DNA of 64,000 bases, taken from the NCBI GenBank assembly GCA_003116975.1, contig BGKB01000170.1:62001-126000 (forward strand), given 5' to 3'. The DNA comes from Aurantiochytrium sp. KH105 (taxonomy: Eukaryota > Sar > Bigyra > Thraustochytrida > Thraustochytriidae). Below the pieces are notes generated by a model. It saw only the letters and a list, made by a program, of their open reading frames with translations, made no database searches and was not told the origin of the DNA. Shown here in pieces: positions 28,118-38,106 of this stretch (positions are counted from its first letter, which is position 1; each line of letters begins with the position of its first letter). The position numbers and the translations under genes were made by a program.

Positions 28118-29202
28118 TTCTGCTCTGCTCTGCTCTGGCCTCGCGTCTGGCGTTGGGAACTCACTATATCATACGAGGAAGAAAGCGGCCCAACGGTCTC
28201 AGGCTCGCCGCCATAAGTACTGAGGGTCTACTCCTTAAAAGAGACCTAACGATGCCGCCGTGCCGCGGCGCAAGGCTTGATGGCGCAAGTGCACCGGGCG
28301 GCTGCGCAAGTGGCGCACACGCGCAGAGTTCACTTGCGGCGCGGTGTGCAAGTGCGAGGTTTGTGCAGCCACAGCCAGCCATGCAAGGCTAGCTGACCGC
28401 CCAGGTATACTAGCTTGCTCCGAGGCCTTGCAGGCAGCACTGCTAGCTCGTGGCTGTCGTCGGAGTCCGCGTCCGAGTTCGTTGTTGGCGTTGGCGTTGT
28501 GGTGGAGCCGCAGCCGCAGCTGCCGGCATGTCGCTGTCGCAGCAGCTGCAGGTCGAGCCGAAGAAGGACGGGAATGAAGCAACCAGGATCAGAAGGCGAA
28601 ACGAACTCCCAGAGAGGAAACGCAGGCCTAGAACTACACACGCCATCATCGCCCATGATTAGAAAGCAGTTAGAGTCGCCCGGCAGGAAGGAAGGAAGGC
28701 GCGTTCGCACGAAGAACTTGAACTTGAGGCAGCAAAAGGGAAAGGAAAAGAACAAGCTGCCAGCCGGTCGGCTGTCTGGCTGGCCGAATAGGAATAAATA
28801 ATAAATAAAAATAGAAGAATAAAAACGCAAGCGAAGCGGGAAAGAAAGCAGCGAGCAGCAAAGAGAGAAAGCACAAGTCGATCATCGCCTGATCGATCGA
28901 TCGATCGCTCGATCGCTCGGCCGGCGACCGCGCGATCCATCCGAGCGCCTCCGAGACGCGCGCACCCGCGCGGCGCAGCGGCGGAGAGAGGGAGGCGGCG
29001 CAGGCGCGGCAGGCGCGGCGCGGCGCGGCGCGGCCAGGCCGGAGCGCCGGCGGCCAGACGGCGCAATTGAGACGCAGCGGGTGCCGGGAAGCGCCGAGAA
29101 GGGACCCGACGCGACGCGCGCGCGCGAGAGCAGCAGCGGCAGGAGGAGGAGGAGCAGCAGCAGCGGCGGCAGCAGCAGGAGAAGGAGCCGCCGGCCGAAG
29201 CC
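28118..29202. other. Divergent spacer between EGF and PH/NPF genes
   Basis: No gene supported. It holds a TCTGC pentamer repeat (28118-28137) abutting the EGF start codon, four CAAGTG/CACTTG elements (28286-28353), a GATC-type repeat (28891-28919) and a GGCGC pentamer repeat (29012-29038) before the PH gene. Confidence 0.55.
28286..28353. promoter_or_regulatory. Cluster of four CAAGTG/CACTTG elements in a divergent promoter
   Basis: CAAGTG at 28286, 28307 and 28348 and CACTTG at 28331, each next to GCG/CGC bases. Located about 170-240 bp upstream of the EGF gene start. Confidence 0.4.
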
Positions 29203-31224
29203 ATGAGCAATCCCTTCGGAGAGCCCGGCGCGCCGCAGGCCGCCGCCGGACAGACGCCGTACACCGGGTACCAACAGCCGCAGCAGCCGCAGCAGCAGCA
29301 GCAGCATGTGCAGCAGCAACAGCAGCCGCAACAGCAGCCGCCCCAGCAACAGCAACACGGGCGAGGCGCCCCGCCCCCGCCCCCGAGCTCTGCGCAGAAC
29401 GCGGCAAAGAAAAATTGGCAAGGTAACTTCGGTTCCGACCAGATCCGCGCGAATGTGACGGCCTCCATCATGAAGGAACAATCGATCGTCGTGCCGACGA
29501 TGTCGGATAGCATGCTTCAAGAGTTTAACAAACGCAACATTGAGCGCATGCAACGCATGAAGGTAGGCACCACGGAGGAAAAGGCTGCCGCAGCTCCAGC
29601 GCCAGCGCCAGCGCCAGCGGCCACCTCAAATCCCTTTGACCAGGTCGAGGCATCCGCGCCGACAAGCATCACCGAGGCACTTCCTCAGTACGCTACACCA
29701 CAGCAGCAGCAGCAACCAGCGCCCACGGCCCGCAATCGTGTGGAGGAGGACCCTCAGCTTCTTGGCATCACCATTGGGTTCCTTCGACGTCACTACGATC
29801 ACGCGATGCAGACGGGTGCTCAGCCGGCAACGGTGCAGGAGCTAGAAGACCACATCCGGGCCATTACGGGCTTTGGATGGCCCACGTACTGGCAGTCTGT
29901 GCATGGTCCTGTTCTCGACTTTACGCTTCGCCATCCAGAATGCCTTGCGCTTATCGATAATCATTTCGTTGTTCTCAGGGAGCACGAAGCTGACGCGAGA
30001 GCGCGCTTCGCAAGCTCATGGACCACGATGCCTCTCAATATGATGCAGCAGCAGCAGCACCAACAGCAGCCCCAAATGCAGCATCCACCGATGGATGCCT
30101 ATGGCGGGCAAGGAGGCTACTCACATCAGGAGCAACCGCAACCTGACTATAGCGCCTATTATCAACAGCAGCAGCCTCCCGCAGCATACGAGGGAAACCC
30201 TTATGGTTATGATACCAACCAAAACCCGTACGGGGCCGCACCAGGTTATGGCCAGCAGCAGCAACATCAGCCCTCTGCGTACGCGAGCGGCTATCAGCAG
30301 CAGCCAGACATCGGCGCCTCGAGACCCATGTCACAGCAAATGTCGGCGCCCCCCGTCAACGGTGGACTCGACGATGGCTGGGTGCTCTTTGACAATGATT
30401 CGGACCTCAATGCCCCCATTGCGAATCCGTTCGGGACGCCTGCCTTTGGCGACGATCTGCCGTGGGCCTCCAGTGGTTACGGAGCCGAAGATCCTCTCGC
30501 CGTTTTCAACACTGCAGACAACGCAGACGCAGCAGCAATCCGCGAAGAGGAAGAACGCAAGGCCGCACGCAAGGCCAAGAGGAAGGAAGACCGCCGCAAG
30601 AAAAAGGAACAAGAGTCCGAGGATGAAAAGCTCGCGCGCAGACTGCAAGAGGAGGAGGACGCGCGCGCCGCTGCCGCTGCTTCCCGGTCTGCTCAGAGTA
30701 GCAACCCTCGCGCCAGCACTGGCGGCTCCGCGCTTACGTCAAGTCGTGTCAACAGTGGCGCTGTCAGCACCAACCGCGTTGCGCTTACGCATGTCGAGGT
30801 GCGCGAGTTGGCAGAGGAGGAAATTGGCAAGGATAATATCCGTATTCTTGCAGGCTTTTCAGTGACCAAGTTTGGTCGTGAAGGACGTCCTCACCAGCGC
30901 AAAATGTGGATCAACAGCGCTCTGACGCATTTGGCGTGGGAGAGCTCTCAGTATGACGGCTCTCATCGTGGTCTTGAACTCAAACAGGTGGTTGGCATTC
31001 GCATCGGTGAGATGACGCCTACGATTCGTCGCAGCACCAAGGACGCCCGCAAGGTCCGCAGCTTGTGTTTCAGTCTCGAGACGCAAGCTCGAACCCTTGA
31101 TCTGCAGGCTTGTTCTGTCATCCAGCGTGATGCCCTTGCGGCGGCTCTCAAGAAGGCGGTCGAGTTCAACCAGCGCCACAAGCCACGGCGGGTCGACAAG
31201 TACCGGACAGAGCTCTTCATCTAG
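29203..31224 (+). CDS. PH-like domain protein with NPF motifs and Gln-rich N-terminus
   Basis: 673 residues. Three NPF motifs (SNPFGEP at 2-8, SNPFDQV at about 144, ANPFGTP at about 409) suggest binding to EH-domain endocytic proteins. The N-terminal 65 residues and the 275-375 region are Gln/Pro/Tyr-rich and low-complexity. Residues about 445-490 form a charged coiled coil (EEERKAARKAKRKEDRRKKK). The C-terminal about 115 residues (ILAGFSVTKFGREGRPHQRK ... CFSLETQARTLDLQA ... RDALAAALKKAVEF) have the strand pattern and final helix of a PH domain, likely binding a phosphoinositide or a protein. The start context GCCATGAG is good. Membrane-traffic function is inferred from NPF plus PH. Confidence 0.75.
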   Translation: MSNPFGEPGAPQAAAGQTPYTGYQQPQQPQQQQQHVQQQQQPQQQPPQQQQHGRGAPPPPPSSAQNAAKKNWQGNFGSDQIRANVTASIMKEQSIVVPTMSDSMLQEFNKRNIERMQRMKVGTTEEKAAAAPAPAPAPAATSNPFDQVEASAPTSITEALPQYATPQQQQQPAPTARNRVEEDPQLLGITIGFLRRHYDHAMQTGAQPATVQELEDHIRAITGFGWPTYWQSVHGPVLDFTLRHPECLALIDNHFVVLREHEADARARFASSWTTMPLNMMQQQQHQQQPQMQHPPMDAYGGQGGYSHQEQPQPDYSAYYQQQQPPAAYEGNPYGYDTNQNPYGAAPGYGQQQQHQPSAYASGYQQQPDIGASRPMSQQMSAPPVNGGLDDGWVLFDNDSDLNAPIANPFGTPAFGDDLPWASSGYGAEDPLAVFNTADNADAAAIREEEERKAARKAKRKEDRRKKKEQESEDEKLARRLQEEEDARAAAAASRSAQSSNPRASTGGSALTSSRVNSGAVSTNRVALTHVEVRELAEEEIGKDNIRILAGFSVTKFGREGRPHQRKMWINSALTHLAWESSQYDGSHRGLELKQVVGIRIGEMTPTIRRSTKDARKVRSLCFSLETQARTLDLQACSVIQRDALAAALKKAVEFNQRHKPRRVDKYRTELFI

Positions 31225-32229
31225 ACAGGCCAGCGAGTGCTATCGAGATGCAAACGCCAGTATGTACCAGGTCACCGAGACTTGGACGATCTTGTGCTGC
31301 GCGCTTGGCGCTCAGGATTCCTAGAGGAGTGACGAGGCTCCATCCCCTCCTTCTTTACCGCTCCGCCCTCCTCTCCTCTCTCCCTATCTCCCTCTCCTTG
31401 ATTCCATTGGTTGAATAAGCATTTTTCTCCCCTGTCTCCATTCTATCAATCTGGCCCTCTCTGGAAGCTTGGCATGTCGTCACATCAGTATGACATCATA
31501 TATCGAAAAGCTCAGCAAGCAGTCAGCCAGGCGATCATTCCCGCTCTTCCCCATCATGGTCAGTCACAGCCCCTCCTCCTGCTCCCAAAAATTGACACTA
31601 TGAAGCAGTTTTCCGGACGCCTCGACCGGCCCCTCTACGATTTTGACCCTTCGGCCCTCCTCCCCAGGCCCGTACAATCCGCCCATCCATCACCCAGTCA
31701 ATGTAGTAGTAAGACTGACTGGCAGTGATTAGGAGAAGTAACGGTCAAGCAAAGATAGAGAGAACAGCAAGACAGAGAGAGACTCGACCCAAGGGGATCG
31801 AGCTGTGGGAAGGTGGGACTTTACTCGGGACCCCGCAGGCGGACAGAATTGGACCGGGGAAGGTTGGTTTTGCGAGCGAAGCAGCAAATCAAAGCAACGC
31901 ACCGCAACACAACGCAAAAGGAGGCAAAGTGAAAATTGTAGTAAGATGAAGTCAGGTTGACCCGCTGCCCGAGCCGATGTGCAACTGACGAGCTGACTTT
32001 GAGCGCAGCATCCCCAGCCAAGCCAAAGCAAGCCGACCTTGACGCATTTCAGTTCTTGCACTGACCGAAAGAACAGAATAGCACACCTGCTGCCTAGTTG
32101 GCATTTGATTTTTCAGGGTCAATTGGCTTGCAAAACCACAACGCGCTCTTTGCACGCGAACAAGACACGATATAACAAGGCAAGGAATTGAAGACCGTTT
32201 TGCTTGCTGCAAGAAAAGAAACTCGAACC
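31225..32229. other. Spacer downstream of the PH gene
   Basis: Pyrimidine-rich 3' flank (31340-31440), then mixed sequence. No gene supported. Confidence 0.6.
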
Positions 32230-33621
32230 ATGGCTACTGAAGTAATGGCTTCCCCCGACCCAAGCGAGGAAACAACCTCGTTCTCACTCGAAGATGACAC
32301 GAAACTTCTCAAGGAGCTCAATGCCAAGCCGTACAAGGCCCAGGCCGTTTGGTTTCTCAATGCCTTCTGGAAAAAGGGACCTGCATTTGGCGACAACATC
32401 GACGAGGCCGAAAAGGTCTGGACCTACCACAAATCTTGCGTCGAGCTTGACCCCAAGTCTGAAGAAGGAAACGAGCTCGACGAGATGAAGGCGCACATTC
32501 TTCTCGAGCGCACCGAAGGCGCGCTTACCGTTCGTGAGCTGCGCGAACGTCTCAAGAGCATCGATCTTGACTTCAACAAGTATGTCAGTCTTACCGAATA
32601 CCTCGTGACAAGCTACAATGTCGACTGGCGCGAGCTCGTGCATGCCCCGCAGGGCGAGGTAGACGAGGCCAAGCTGTCTCTCGCCCAGGACAAGGTCGAG
32701 GAGGCCAAGCAGGCCATCGCTGACTGCGAGGCACGCGCCAAGGAGGCCAAGGCTGCTGAGCGTGAGGCCGTTGCTTCCGAGGCCCAAGCCAAGAAGAACG
32801 AAGAGAGCGCCAAGGCCTCCGAGGCCGAAGCCGTCGAAGCGGACGCTGTTGCGCAGCGTGCAGCCCAGAGCGCCAAAGACCAAGAGTCCAAAGCCTTCCA
32901 GGAAGAAGAAGCGTCCAAGGAAGCCGAGACCAAGGCCGTCAAGCTCGCCGAGGAGCAGGTCGCCGTCCAGAAGCAAGTCGAAGAGGCCCTGGAGACTGTC
33001 AAGCGCGAAGAAAAGGCCTTCAACGACGAGCTTGCGGCTCTCGAGGCCGCCGCCAACGACGAGTCCTCGGGCATTGTCGCCAGAAACAAGGCCAAGAACG
33101 AGCTCGCGCAGCTTCAGCAGACGGATCCTATTCCGCTTCAACGCGCCAAGATCAGCCAAGAGGCCGTGGTACGTCGTCAAGAGCGAGCCACGAAGTCTGC
33201 GGCGAGCGCACGTGTGGCCGCCGAGTCTGCACGTGTTCAGGCCGAGGAATCGCGCAAGGAAGCGGTGGTGAGCCGCGAGCGCGCTGAGGATGCTGCGTGC
33301 CAGGCGACGTCGCGTCGTCGCAGCGCTGAAGAGGATGCCGCAACGGCCTCTTCGGCCCGCGAGAAGGCCGAGGAAGATCGTGCTGCAGCCGAAAAGTTCC
33401 GTGAGGAGGCAAACATTGCCTTGCAAACGTCAACGGAGGCCTTTCAGGCCGCACAAGCTTACCTTGAAAAAGTCAAGCGCGAATGTGCTGGTGCGGGCAA
33501 GGGCAAGCTGTGGTGGCTGGACCGCGAGCTGGAGGAGGCCAAGAAGTACATGTCCCCGGCGCAGCTTGCTCGCCTCCAGGCTGCGCCTGCGCTCAAGGAG
33601 GACCAAGTCGTCTCTGCCTGA
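32230..33621 (+). CDS. EF-hand/coiled-coil protein, paralogue A
   Basis: 463 residues, start ACCATGG. Residues about 30-130 form a conserved globular part (ELNAKPYKAQAVWFLNAFW, then SIDLDFNKYVSLTEYL). DLDFNKYVSLTE matches a canonical calcium-binding EF-hand loop (D, D, N, Y, V, S, E at positions 1, 3, 5, 7, 8, 9, 12). Residues about 150-410 are an Ala/Glu/Lys coiled coil. The end (CAGAGKGKLWWLDRELEEAKK) is a compact conserved tail. I recall similar WFLNAFW proteins in amoebae, chytrids and algae, function unknown to me. It is followed in tandem by a near-identical paralogue. Confidence 0.85.
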   Translation: MATEVMASPDPSEETTSFSLEDDTKLLKELNAKPYKAQAVWFLNAFWKKGPAFGDNIDEAEKVWTYHKSCVELDPKSEEGNELDEMKAHILLERTEGALTVRELRERLKSIDLDFNKYVSLTEYLVTSYNVDWRELVHAPQGEVDEAKLSLAQDKVEEAKQAIADCEARAKEAKAAEREAVASEAQAKKNEESAKASEAEAVEADAVAQRAAQSAKDQESKAFQEEEASKEAETKAVKLAEEQVAVQKQVEEALETVKREEKAFNDELAALEAAANDESSGIVARNKAKNELAQLQQTDPIPLQRAKISQEAVVRRQERATKSAASARVAAESARVQAEESRKEAVVSRERAEDAACQATSRRRSAEEDAATASSAREKAEEDRAAAEKFREEANIALQTSTEAFQAAQAYLEKVKRECAGAGKGKLWWLDRELEEAKKYMSPAQLARLQAAPALKEDQVVSA

Positions 33622-34201
33622 TCGGTTGTTCAGTCTTACATTCATTCAATCATTCACAATCAATGCTTTGTTCTCTACTACACCCAGTCATTCTCTATCG
33701 ATTTTCTAAATCCGCGCTTCGTGCCATGCGCGGCAAACGGCATTTCTCCTCGTCACGCACGTCCGCCTTGGTTGACTTTGAGTTCTCGAACTCTTGAATG
33801 TAAAATGAGTGCGTCGCGCCGCCCCCGACCCACTCTCTCCCTTATTTATCTCCCACCCCCCGTCCCTCCACCCACCTTTTCTTCCACCAAAGAGAGATGA
33901 CAGATCGCAAATCGCAGTCGAAAGATTTTATTTTTTTTGGGGGGGGGGGGAGCTTTGGTCCGCCTTGCGTCGGTGAACTTGCGCAAGCAATGTACTTTGC
34001 AGATTTGAGAAAAAGGTGTGCAAACAATCGAATTTACTTCTACGAGTCGCTCGGAGGCCTTGAAAAGCGCGCCCAGGCGCGTTTTCGAGGCACAACGCCT
34101 TTGCATCGGTCCAAGTTCAGGTTATCTGGATCCCAAACAGATCCCTTTCTTCCGCCTCATTCAAGCTCATTCCAAGCAAATTTCATCTTCCGGCAGGCAT
34201 C
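33622..34201. other. Spacer between the EF-hand paralogues
   Basis: Not similar to the spacer before paralogue A. Contains a poly-T/poly-G junction at 33932-33951. No gene is seen. Confidence 0.6.
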
Positions 34202-35674
34202 ATGGCCACCGAGATTCTTGCCCCAGCGGCAACGCCGGACGCAGCCGGCGCAGGAAATCAAGATGACCTTGCCCTGCTCAAGGCGCTCAACGCCAAGCCT
34301 TACAAGGCCCAGGCCGTTTGGTTTCTCAATGCCTTCTGGAAAAAGGGACCTGCATTTGGCGACAACATCGACGAGGCCGAAAAGGTCTGGACCTACCACA
34401 ACTCTTGCGTCGAGCTTGACCCCAAGTCTGAAGAAGGAAACGAGCTCGACGAGATGAAGGCGCACATTCTTCTCGAGCGCACCGAAGGCGCGCTTACCGT
34501 TCGTGAGCTGCGCGAACGCCTCAAGAGCATCGATCTTGACTTCAACAAGTACGTCAGTCTTACCGAATACCTCGTGACAAGCTACAATGTCGACTGGCGC
34601 GAGCTTGTACACGCGCCGCAGGGCGAGGTGGACGAGGCCAAGCTGTCTCTCGCCCAGGACAAGGTCGAGGAGGCCAAGCAGGCCATCGCTGACTGCGAGG
34701 CACGCGCCAAGGAGGCCAAGGCTGCCGAGCATGAGGCCGTTGCTTCCGAGGCCCAAGCCAAAAAGAACGAAGAGAGCGCCAAGGCCTCTGAGGCCGAAGC
34801 CAAAGAGAAGGAAGCAGAAGCCAAAGCCTCAGAAGCCGAAGCCGTCGAAGCGGACGCTGTTGCGCAGCGTGCAGCCCAGAGCGCCAAAGACCAAGAGTCC
34901 AAAGCCTTCCAGGAAGAAGAAGCGTCCAAGGAAGCCGAGACCAAGGCCGTCAAGCTCGCCGAGGAGCAGGTCGCCGTCCAGAAGCAAGTCGAAGAGGCCC
35001 TGGAGACTGTCAAGCGCGAAGAAAAGGCCTTCAACGACGAGCTTGCGGCTCTCGAGGCCGCCGCCAACGACGAGTCCTCGGGCATTGTCGCCAGAAACAA
35101 GGCCAAGAACGAGCTCGCGCAGCTTCAACAGACGGATCCTATTCCGCTTCAACGCGCCAAGATCAGCCAAGAGGCCGTGGTACGTCGTCAAGAGCGAGCC
35201 ACAAAGTCTGCGGCGAGCGCACGTGTGGCCGCCGAGTCTGCACGTGTTCAGGCCGAGGAATCGCGCAAGGAAGCGGTGGTGAGCCGCGAGCGCGCCGAGG
35301 ATGCTGCGTGCCAGGCGACGTCGCGTCGTCGCAGCGCCGAGGAAGACGCCGCACAGGCCTCCTCGGCTCGTGCAAGCGCCGAAGAGGATGCCGAGAGCGC
35401 CTCGAACGCTCGCGAAAGCGCCGAAAAGGCGCGTGAGCAGGCCGAGGCCGCGCGCGAGAGCGCCAACACAGCTTTGCAAACATCGACGGAAGCTTTCCAG
35501 GCTGCCCAGGCGTATCTTGAGCAGGTCAAGCGCGAATGCTCCGGTGCCGGTAAGGGCAAACTGTGGTGGCTGGACCGCGAGCTGGAGGAGGCCAAGAAGT
35601 ACATGTCTCCGGCACAGCTCGCTCGTCTCCAGGCCGCGCCTGCGCTCAAGGAGGACCAGGTTGCCAGTGCTTAA
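34202..35674 (+). CDS. EF-hand/coiled-coil protein, paralogue B
   Basis: 490 residues, start ATCATGG. It has the same architecture as its upstream neighbour, including the intact DLDFNKYVSLTE loop and the LWWLDRELEEAKK tail. Differences: a different first 28 residues, a 14-residue coiled-coil insertion (34802-34843, KEKEAEAKASEAEA) and about 13 extra residues before the tail (NARESAEKAREQAE). The central kilobase is almost identical to paralogue A at DNA level, including third positions, while the flanks are unrelated. This indicates recent duplication with, or maintained by, gene conversion. Confidence 0.85.
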   Translation: MATEILAPAATPDAAGAGNQDDLALLKALNAKPYKAQAVWFLNAFWKKGPAFGDNIDEAEKVWTYHNSCVELDPKSEEGNELDEMKAHILLERTEGALTVRELRERLKSIDLDFNKYVSLTEYLVTSYNVDWRELVHAPQGEVDEAKLSLAQDKVEEAKQAIADCEARAKEAKAAEHEAVASEAQAKKNEESAKASEAEAKEKEAEAKASEAEAVEADAVAQRAAQSAKDQESKAFQEEEASKEAETKAVKLAEEQVAVQKQVEEALETVKREEKAFNDELAALEAAANDESSGIVARNKAKNELAQLQQTDPIPLQRAKISQEAVVRRQERATKSAASARVAAESARVQAEESRKEAVVSRERAEDAACQATSRRRSAEEDAAQASSARASAEEDAESASNARESAEKAREQAEAARESANTALQTSTEAFQAAQAYLEQVKRECSGAGKGKLWWLDRELEEAKKYMSPAQLARLQAAPALKEDQVASA

Positions 35675-35926
35675 GTGCACATCTCCCGATTTGCGCCCGC
35701 CCCCACATGTCCAAGCATGGCGGAAAGGAAGTGATAGCGGATCCCCTTCCTCGTGCGTCTTGAAATGAACTTGGTCCTTCGCGCCAGGTCAACTCATCAG
35801 CAAAAAGTTATAAAAGCCTGTAAAAAAAAAGATTTCCTCGCACGTTTACGGAGAAGGAAAGCTCAGGTTGGCAGTTCAGCAAAACGGAAAGAGTTTCCGA
35901 GAAAGAGTTAGTAAGAGATAGCGTTT

Positions 35927-36913
35927 TCAGAGACCCTTGCTGTAATAGACCTCGCCCTGAGGCGAGGGGCACTTTGCACGAAGCTCGGGCTCAAGATCGG
36001 ATATGGCAAGAGTCCCGCGTTCGCGGAACAGACTCAGGGAAAGAGGCAGACCAAGCATAAAGCAGCACGATACAAGAGTAGCCTGTGCGGCAATGCGTAG
36101 CCCGGGTTTCTGCTTGACGGCGGGGATGAGCTTCTCGGTGGCCATGAGCAATAGCGGTGAGAGAACGAGAATGGGCACAGGAAGCACAACGCGCGTCACA
36201 GCCGTCTCCGCCAGCGCCTTCTTGGCCGCCATGACAGACTGACCCAGTTCTTTGCCGACTTCGTCAAAGACGGTAATGCCACTTTCGAGCTCCATGCGCC
36301 GCATAAAGCCCACATTGAGAATATTGGCCGAGGCAACAGCAATAAACGGCACAAATCGCTGCAAAACGGGTGCACGCAGGCGCTTCACCACACGGTCCAT
36401 AATGAGTGAGACGGTAATCGCCGATGAGACCGCCACGGTGTAACTCGTGGCAATGTCCTTGGTACTCGAAGGCGCCGACATGTTCCGATTTGAGTAGTTC
36501 ACGGCCGCATTGTGGCTCTGGTTGGCCCATTGCCAAAACACATTTTGCGCCGGGGTCTGCGCGAGTAGCATGCCCACAACAATGGGCGTGCCAAAGGGCA
36601 CAAAGCCTGACATGCGAAAGGGGGGCAGGATCGCCTCGCCCGAATCAGGGTGCAGGGTGCTCCGGACAATTTTCCGCGCCTTCCAGAGCTCGTCATCCGA
36701 GGGTTGTTCGTACCCGACTTCGCGCGACTTGAACTTTTCGAGCATGTCTTGCGCTTCATCGACGGAAATGCCAAAAAAGTACTTTGGCAGCAGCGTGCGT
36801 GGGTCCACCTGGTTCACGAACTTGAGGAGGCGCCCCGCAAAGACCTCCTGGTCGAACTCATCCTTCTCCAGCGAGAAGTTCTTGGCTCGCAGCCTCTCCA
36901 CGGCAGCTTGCAT
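35927..36913 (-). CDS. SFXN: Sideroflexin (mitochondrial amino-acid transporter family)
   Basis: 328 residues from the chosen Met (MQAAVERLRAKNFSL); the frame is open 43 codons further upstream but that leader is low-quality and the family is about 320 residues. Motifs: TLHPDSGE, FVPFGTPIVVGMLL, NQSHNAAVNYSNRN and IPAVKQKP, all typical. Four to five hydrophobic segments are visible. Sideroflexins sit in the mitochondrial inner membrane; SFXN1-type members import serine for one-carbon metabolism. Substrate cannot be told from sequence alone. The gene is divergent from DPH4 across a 465-bp spacer. Confidence 0.95.
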   Translation of the reverse strand: MQAAVERLRAKNFSLEKDEFDQEVFAGRLLKFVNQVDPRTLLPKYFFGISVDEAQDMLEKFKSREVGYEQPSDDELWKARKIVRSTLHPDSGEAILPPFRMSGFVPFGTPIVVGMLLAQTPAQNVFWQWANQSHNAAVNYSNRNMSAPSSTKDIATSYTVAVSSAITVSLIMDRVVKRLRAPVLQRFVPFIAVASANILNVGFMRRMELESGITVFDEVGKELGQSVMAAKKALAETAVTRVVLPVPILVLSPLLLMATEKLIPAVKQKPGLRIAAQATLVSCCFMLGLPLSLSLFRERGTLAISDLEPELRAKCPSPQGEVYYSKGL

Positions 36914-37378
36914 GTTCACCCCCTGCTCGAAGTCTCCACGCGAGCCGCGCGATTTGCCTCCTCCCGCTTGCGAGCCCCAATTGCGCCTTTGCAGGCAGCG
37001 ATCGATCGGCGCGTCGAGGTCGGATGTTTGGGGGCGGCACAAGCAAGGGTCGCCCTGGCTGGGCGTCGCGAGGCCGCAAGTGAGTTATGGGCCCGGTGTA
37101 AGCGGACTATCGGCCGCGGCTCCACTTGTTCGCCTCGGATTCTGCACTTGCGCGCACTCTACGCGGCTGCGGCAGACGCGCAGCGCTCGCAAGGCTCGTG
37201 CCAGCCACGGAATTGCGGTCGCGCGCACGTCCCGGGCGACCTAGCCGCCTTCTTCGTGCGCCAGGACTGCCTCGAGGCCGCGCTCGCCGCGGAGGAAGAG
37301 AACTGCGAGGCGCGGCGCAGACGACGGCACGCGCCGCCAAGGTCTTGCTCGGGCTGCAGGCCTGCCGGGGACGCGAGG
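36914..37378. promoter_or_regulatory. Divergent promoter of sideroflexin and DPH4 with CAAGTG elements
   Basis: CAAGTG at 37077 and CACTTG at 37123 and 37145. The two start codons are 465 bp apart, so both promoters must lie here. No gene is seen between them. Confidence 0.45.
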
Positions 37379-37989
37379 ATGGCGACGGAGACACCTGCAG
37401 CAGCGACGGGAACGGCGACGAGCGACTTGTACGAGGTGTTGGACGTCGAGCGCGGGGCCACGCAGGCGGAGCTGCGACAGCGTTATCGAGAACTGGCGCT
37501 CGAACTGCATCCGGACAAAAATGTCGGGCAAGGTGGTGATGCAACGCGGTTCGTGGCACTGCAAGAGGCGTGGGCTGTGCTGAGCGACGAGGCGGAGCGC
37601 CGGGCATACGACGCGCGGCTGCAGGCCGCTGAGGCCCCAGCGGCTGCGGCGGCTGAGATCGACATTGATGATCTTGCATGGGACGGCGTCGCAAAGTCCT
37701 TTGTCCATACATGTCGATGTAGCGACATGGTGCACGTCACGGAGGCTGATCTCGACAAGGTAAGTTATTGTTTCTTTCGTGCATGAAAAGAAAGAGGAGT
37801 GGGCCGGGCGCCCTGCTTCTTTGTTTCATGGTCCGCCCACTCACGCGCAGTTCCCCATGATTTCTTGATCTTTGCCTTTTTTCTTATTTACAGGGTTGTG
37901 AAATCTTTGAGTGTCCAAGCTGCTCGCTGCGCATTCGCGTCGTCTTCCAGGTCAGCAACGATCAAGAAGACGACGATGAACGCGAGTGA
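37379..37989 (+). CDS. DPH4: DPH4-type J-protein with CSL zinc finger; one intron
   Basis: Two exons: 37379-37759 (127 codons) and 37894-37989 (31 codons plus stop), giving 158 residues, the usual DPH4/DNAJC24 size. The J domain (about 16-85) keeps HPD (LHPDKNVG). The CSL/DPH-type zinc finger follows: SFVHTCRCSDMVHV in exon 1, then CEIFECPSCSLRIRV in exon 2, supplying the CxC and CxxC zinc ligands. DPH4 takes part in the first step of diphthamide synthesis on elongation factor 2, together with DPH1-DPH3. Unspliced, the frame would end just inside the intron and lose two zinc ligands, so splicing is required. Confidence 0.93.
37760..37893 (+). other. Spliceosomal intron of DPH4 (134 bp)
   Basis: Donor AAG/GTAAGT, acceptor TTTTTTCTTATTTACAG/GG, phase 0. 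T-rich. It restores the second CxxC of the zinc finger in frame. Confidence 0.95.
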
Positions 37990-38106
37990 GGGCCCCGTAG
38001 ATTATCCGGGACGCCCAAGCGCAAGTTAAATTTCTTCTGTGAATGCCTGCCATGTGCGACATGGAAATGAAAATGAAGAAGTGTAATGTAAACTATCATT
38101 TGTGAC

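Noticed and set aside
32284-33426. 380-codon minus-strand frame over EF-hand paralogue A (and its counterpart in B)
   Set aside because: Leu/Gly/Arg-rich mirror of the Glu/Ala/Lys coiled coil; the same artefact appears in both paralogues.
33897-34457. 186-codon plus-strand frame before paralogue B
   Set aside because: Runs out of phase into the real gene, with a Pro/Arg/Ser-rich end; no domain.
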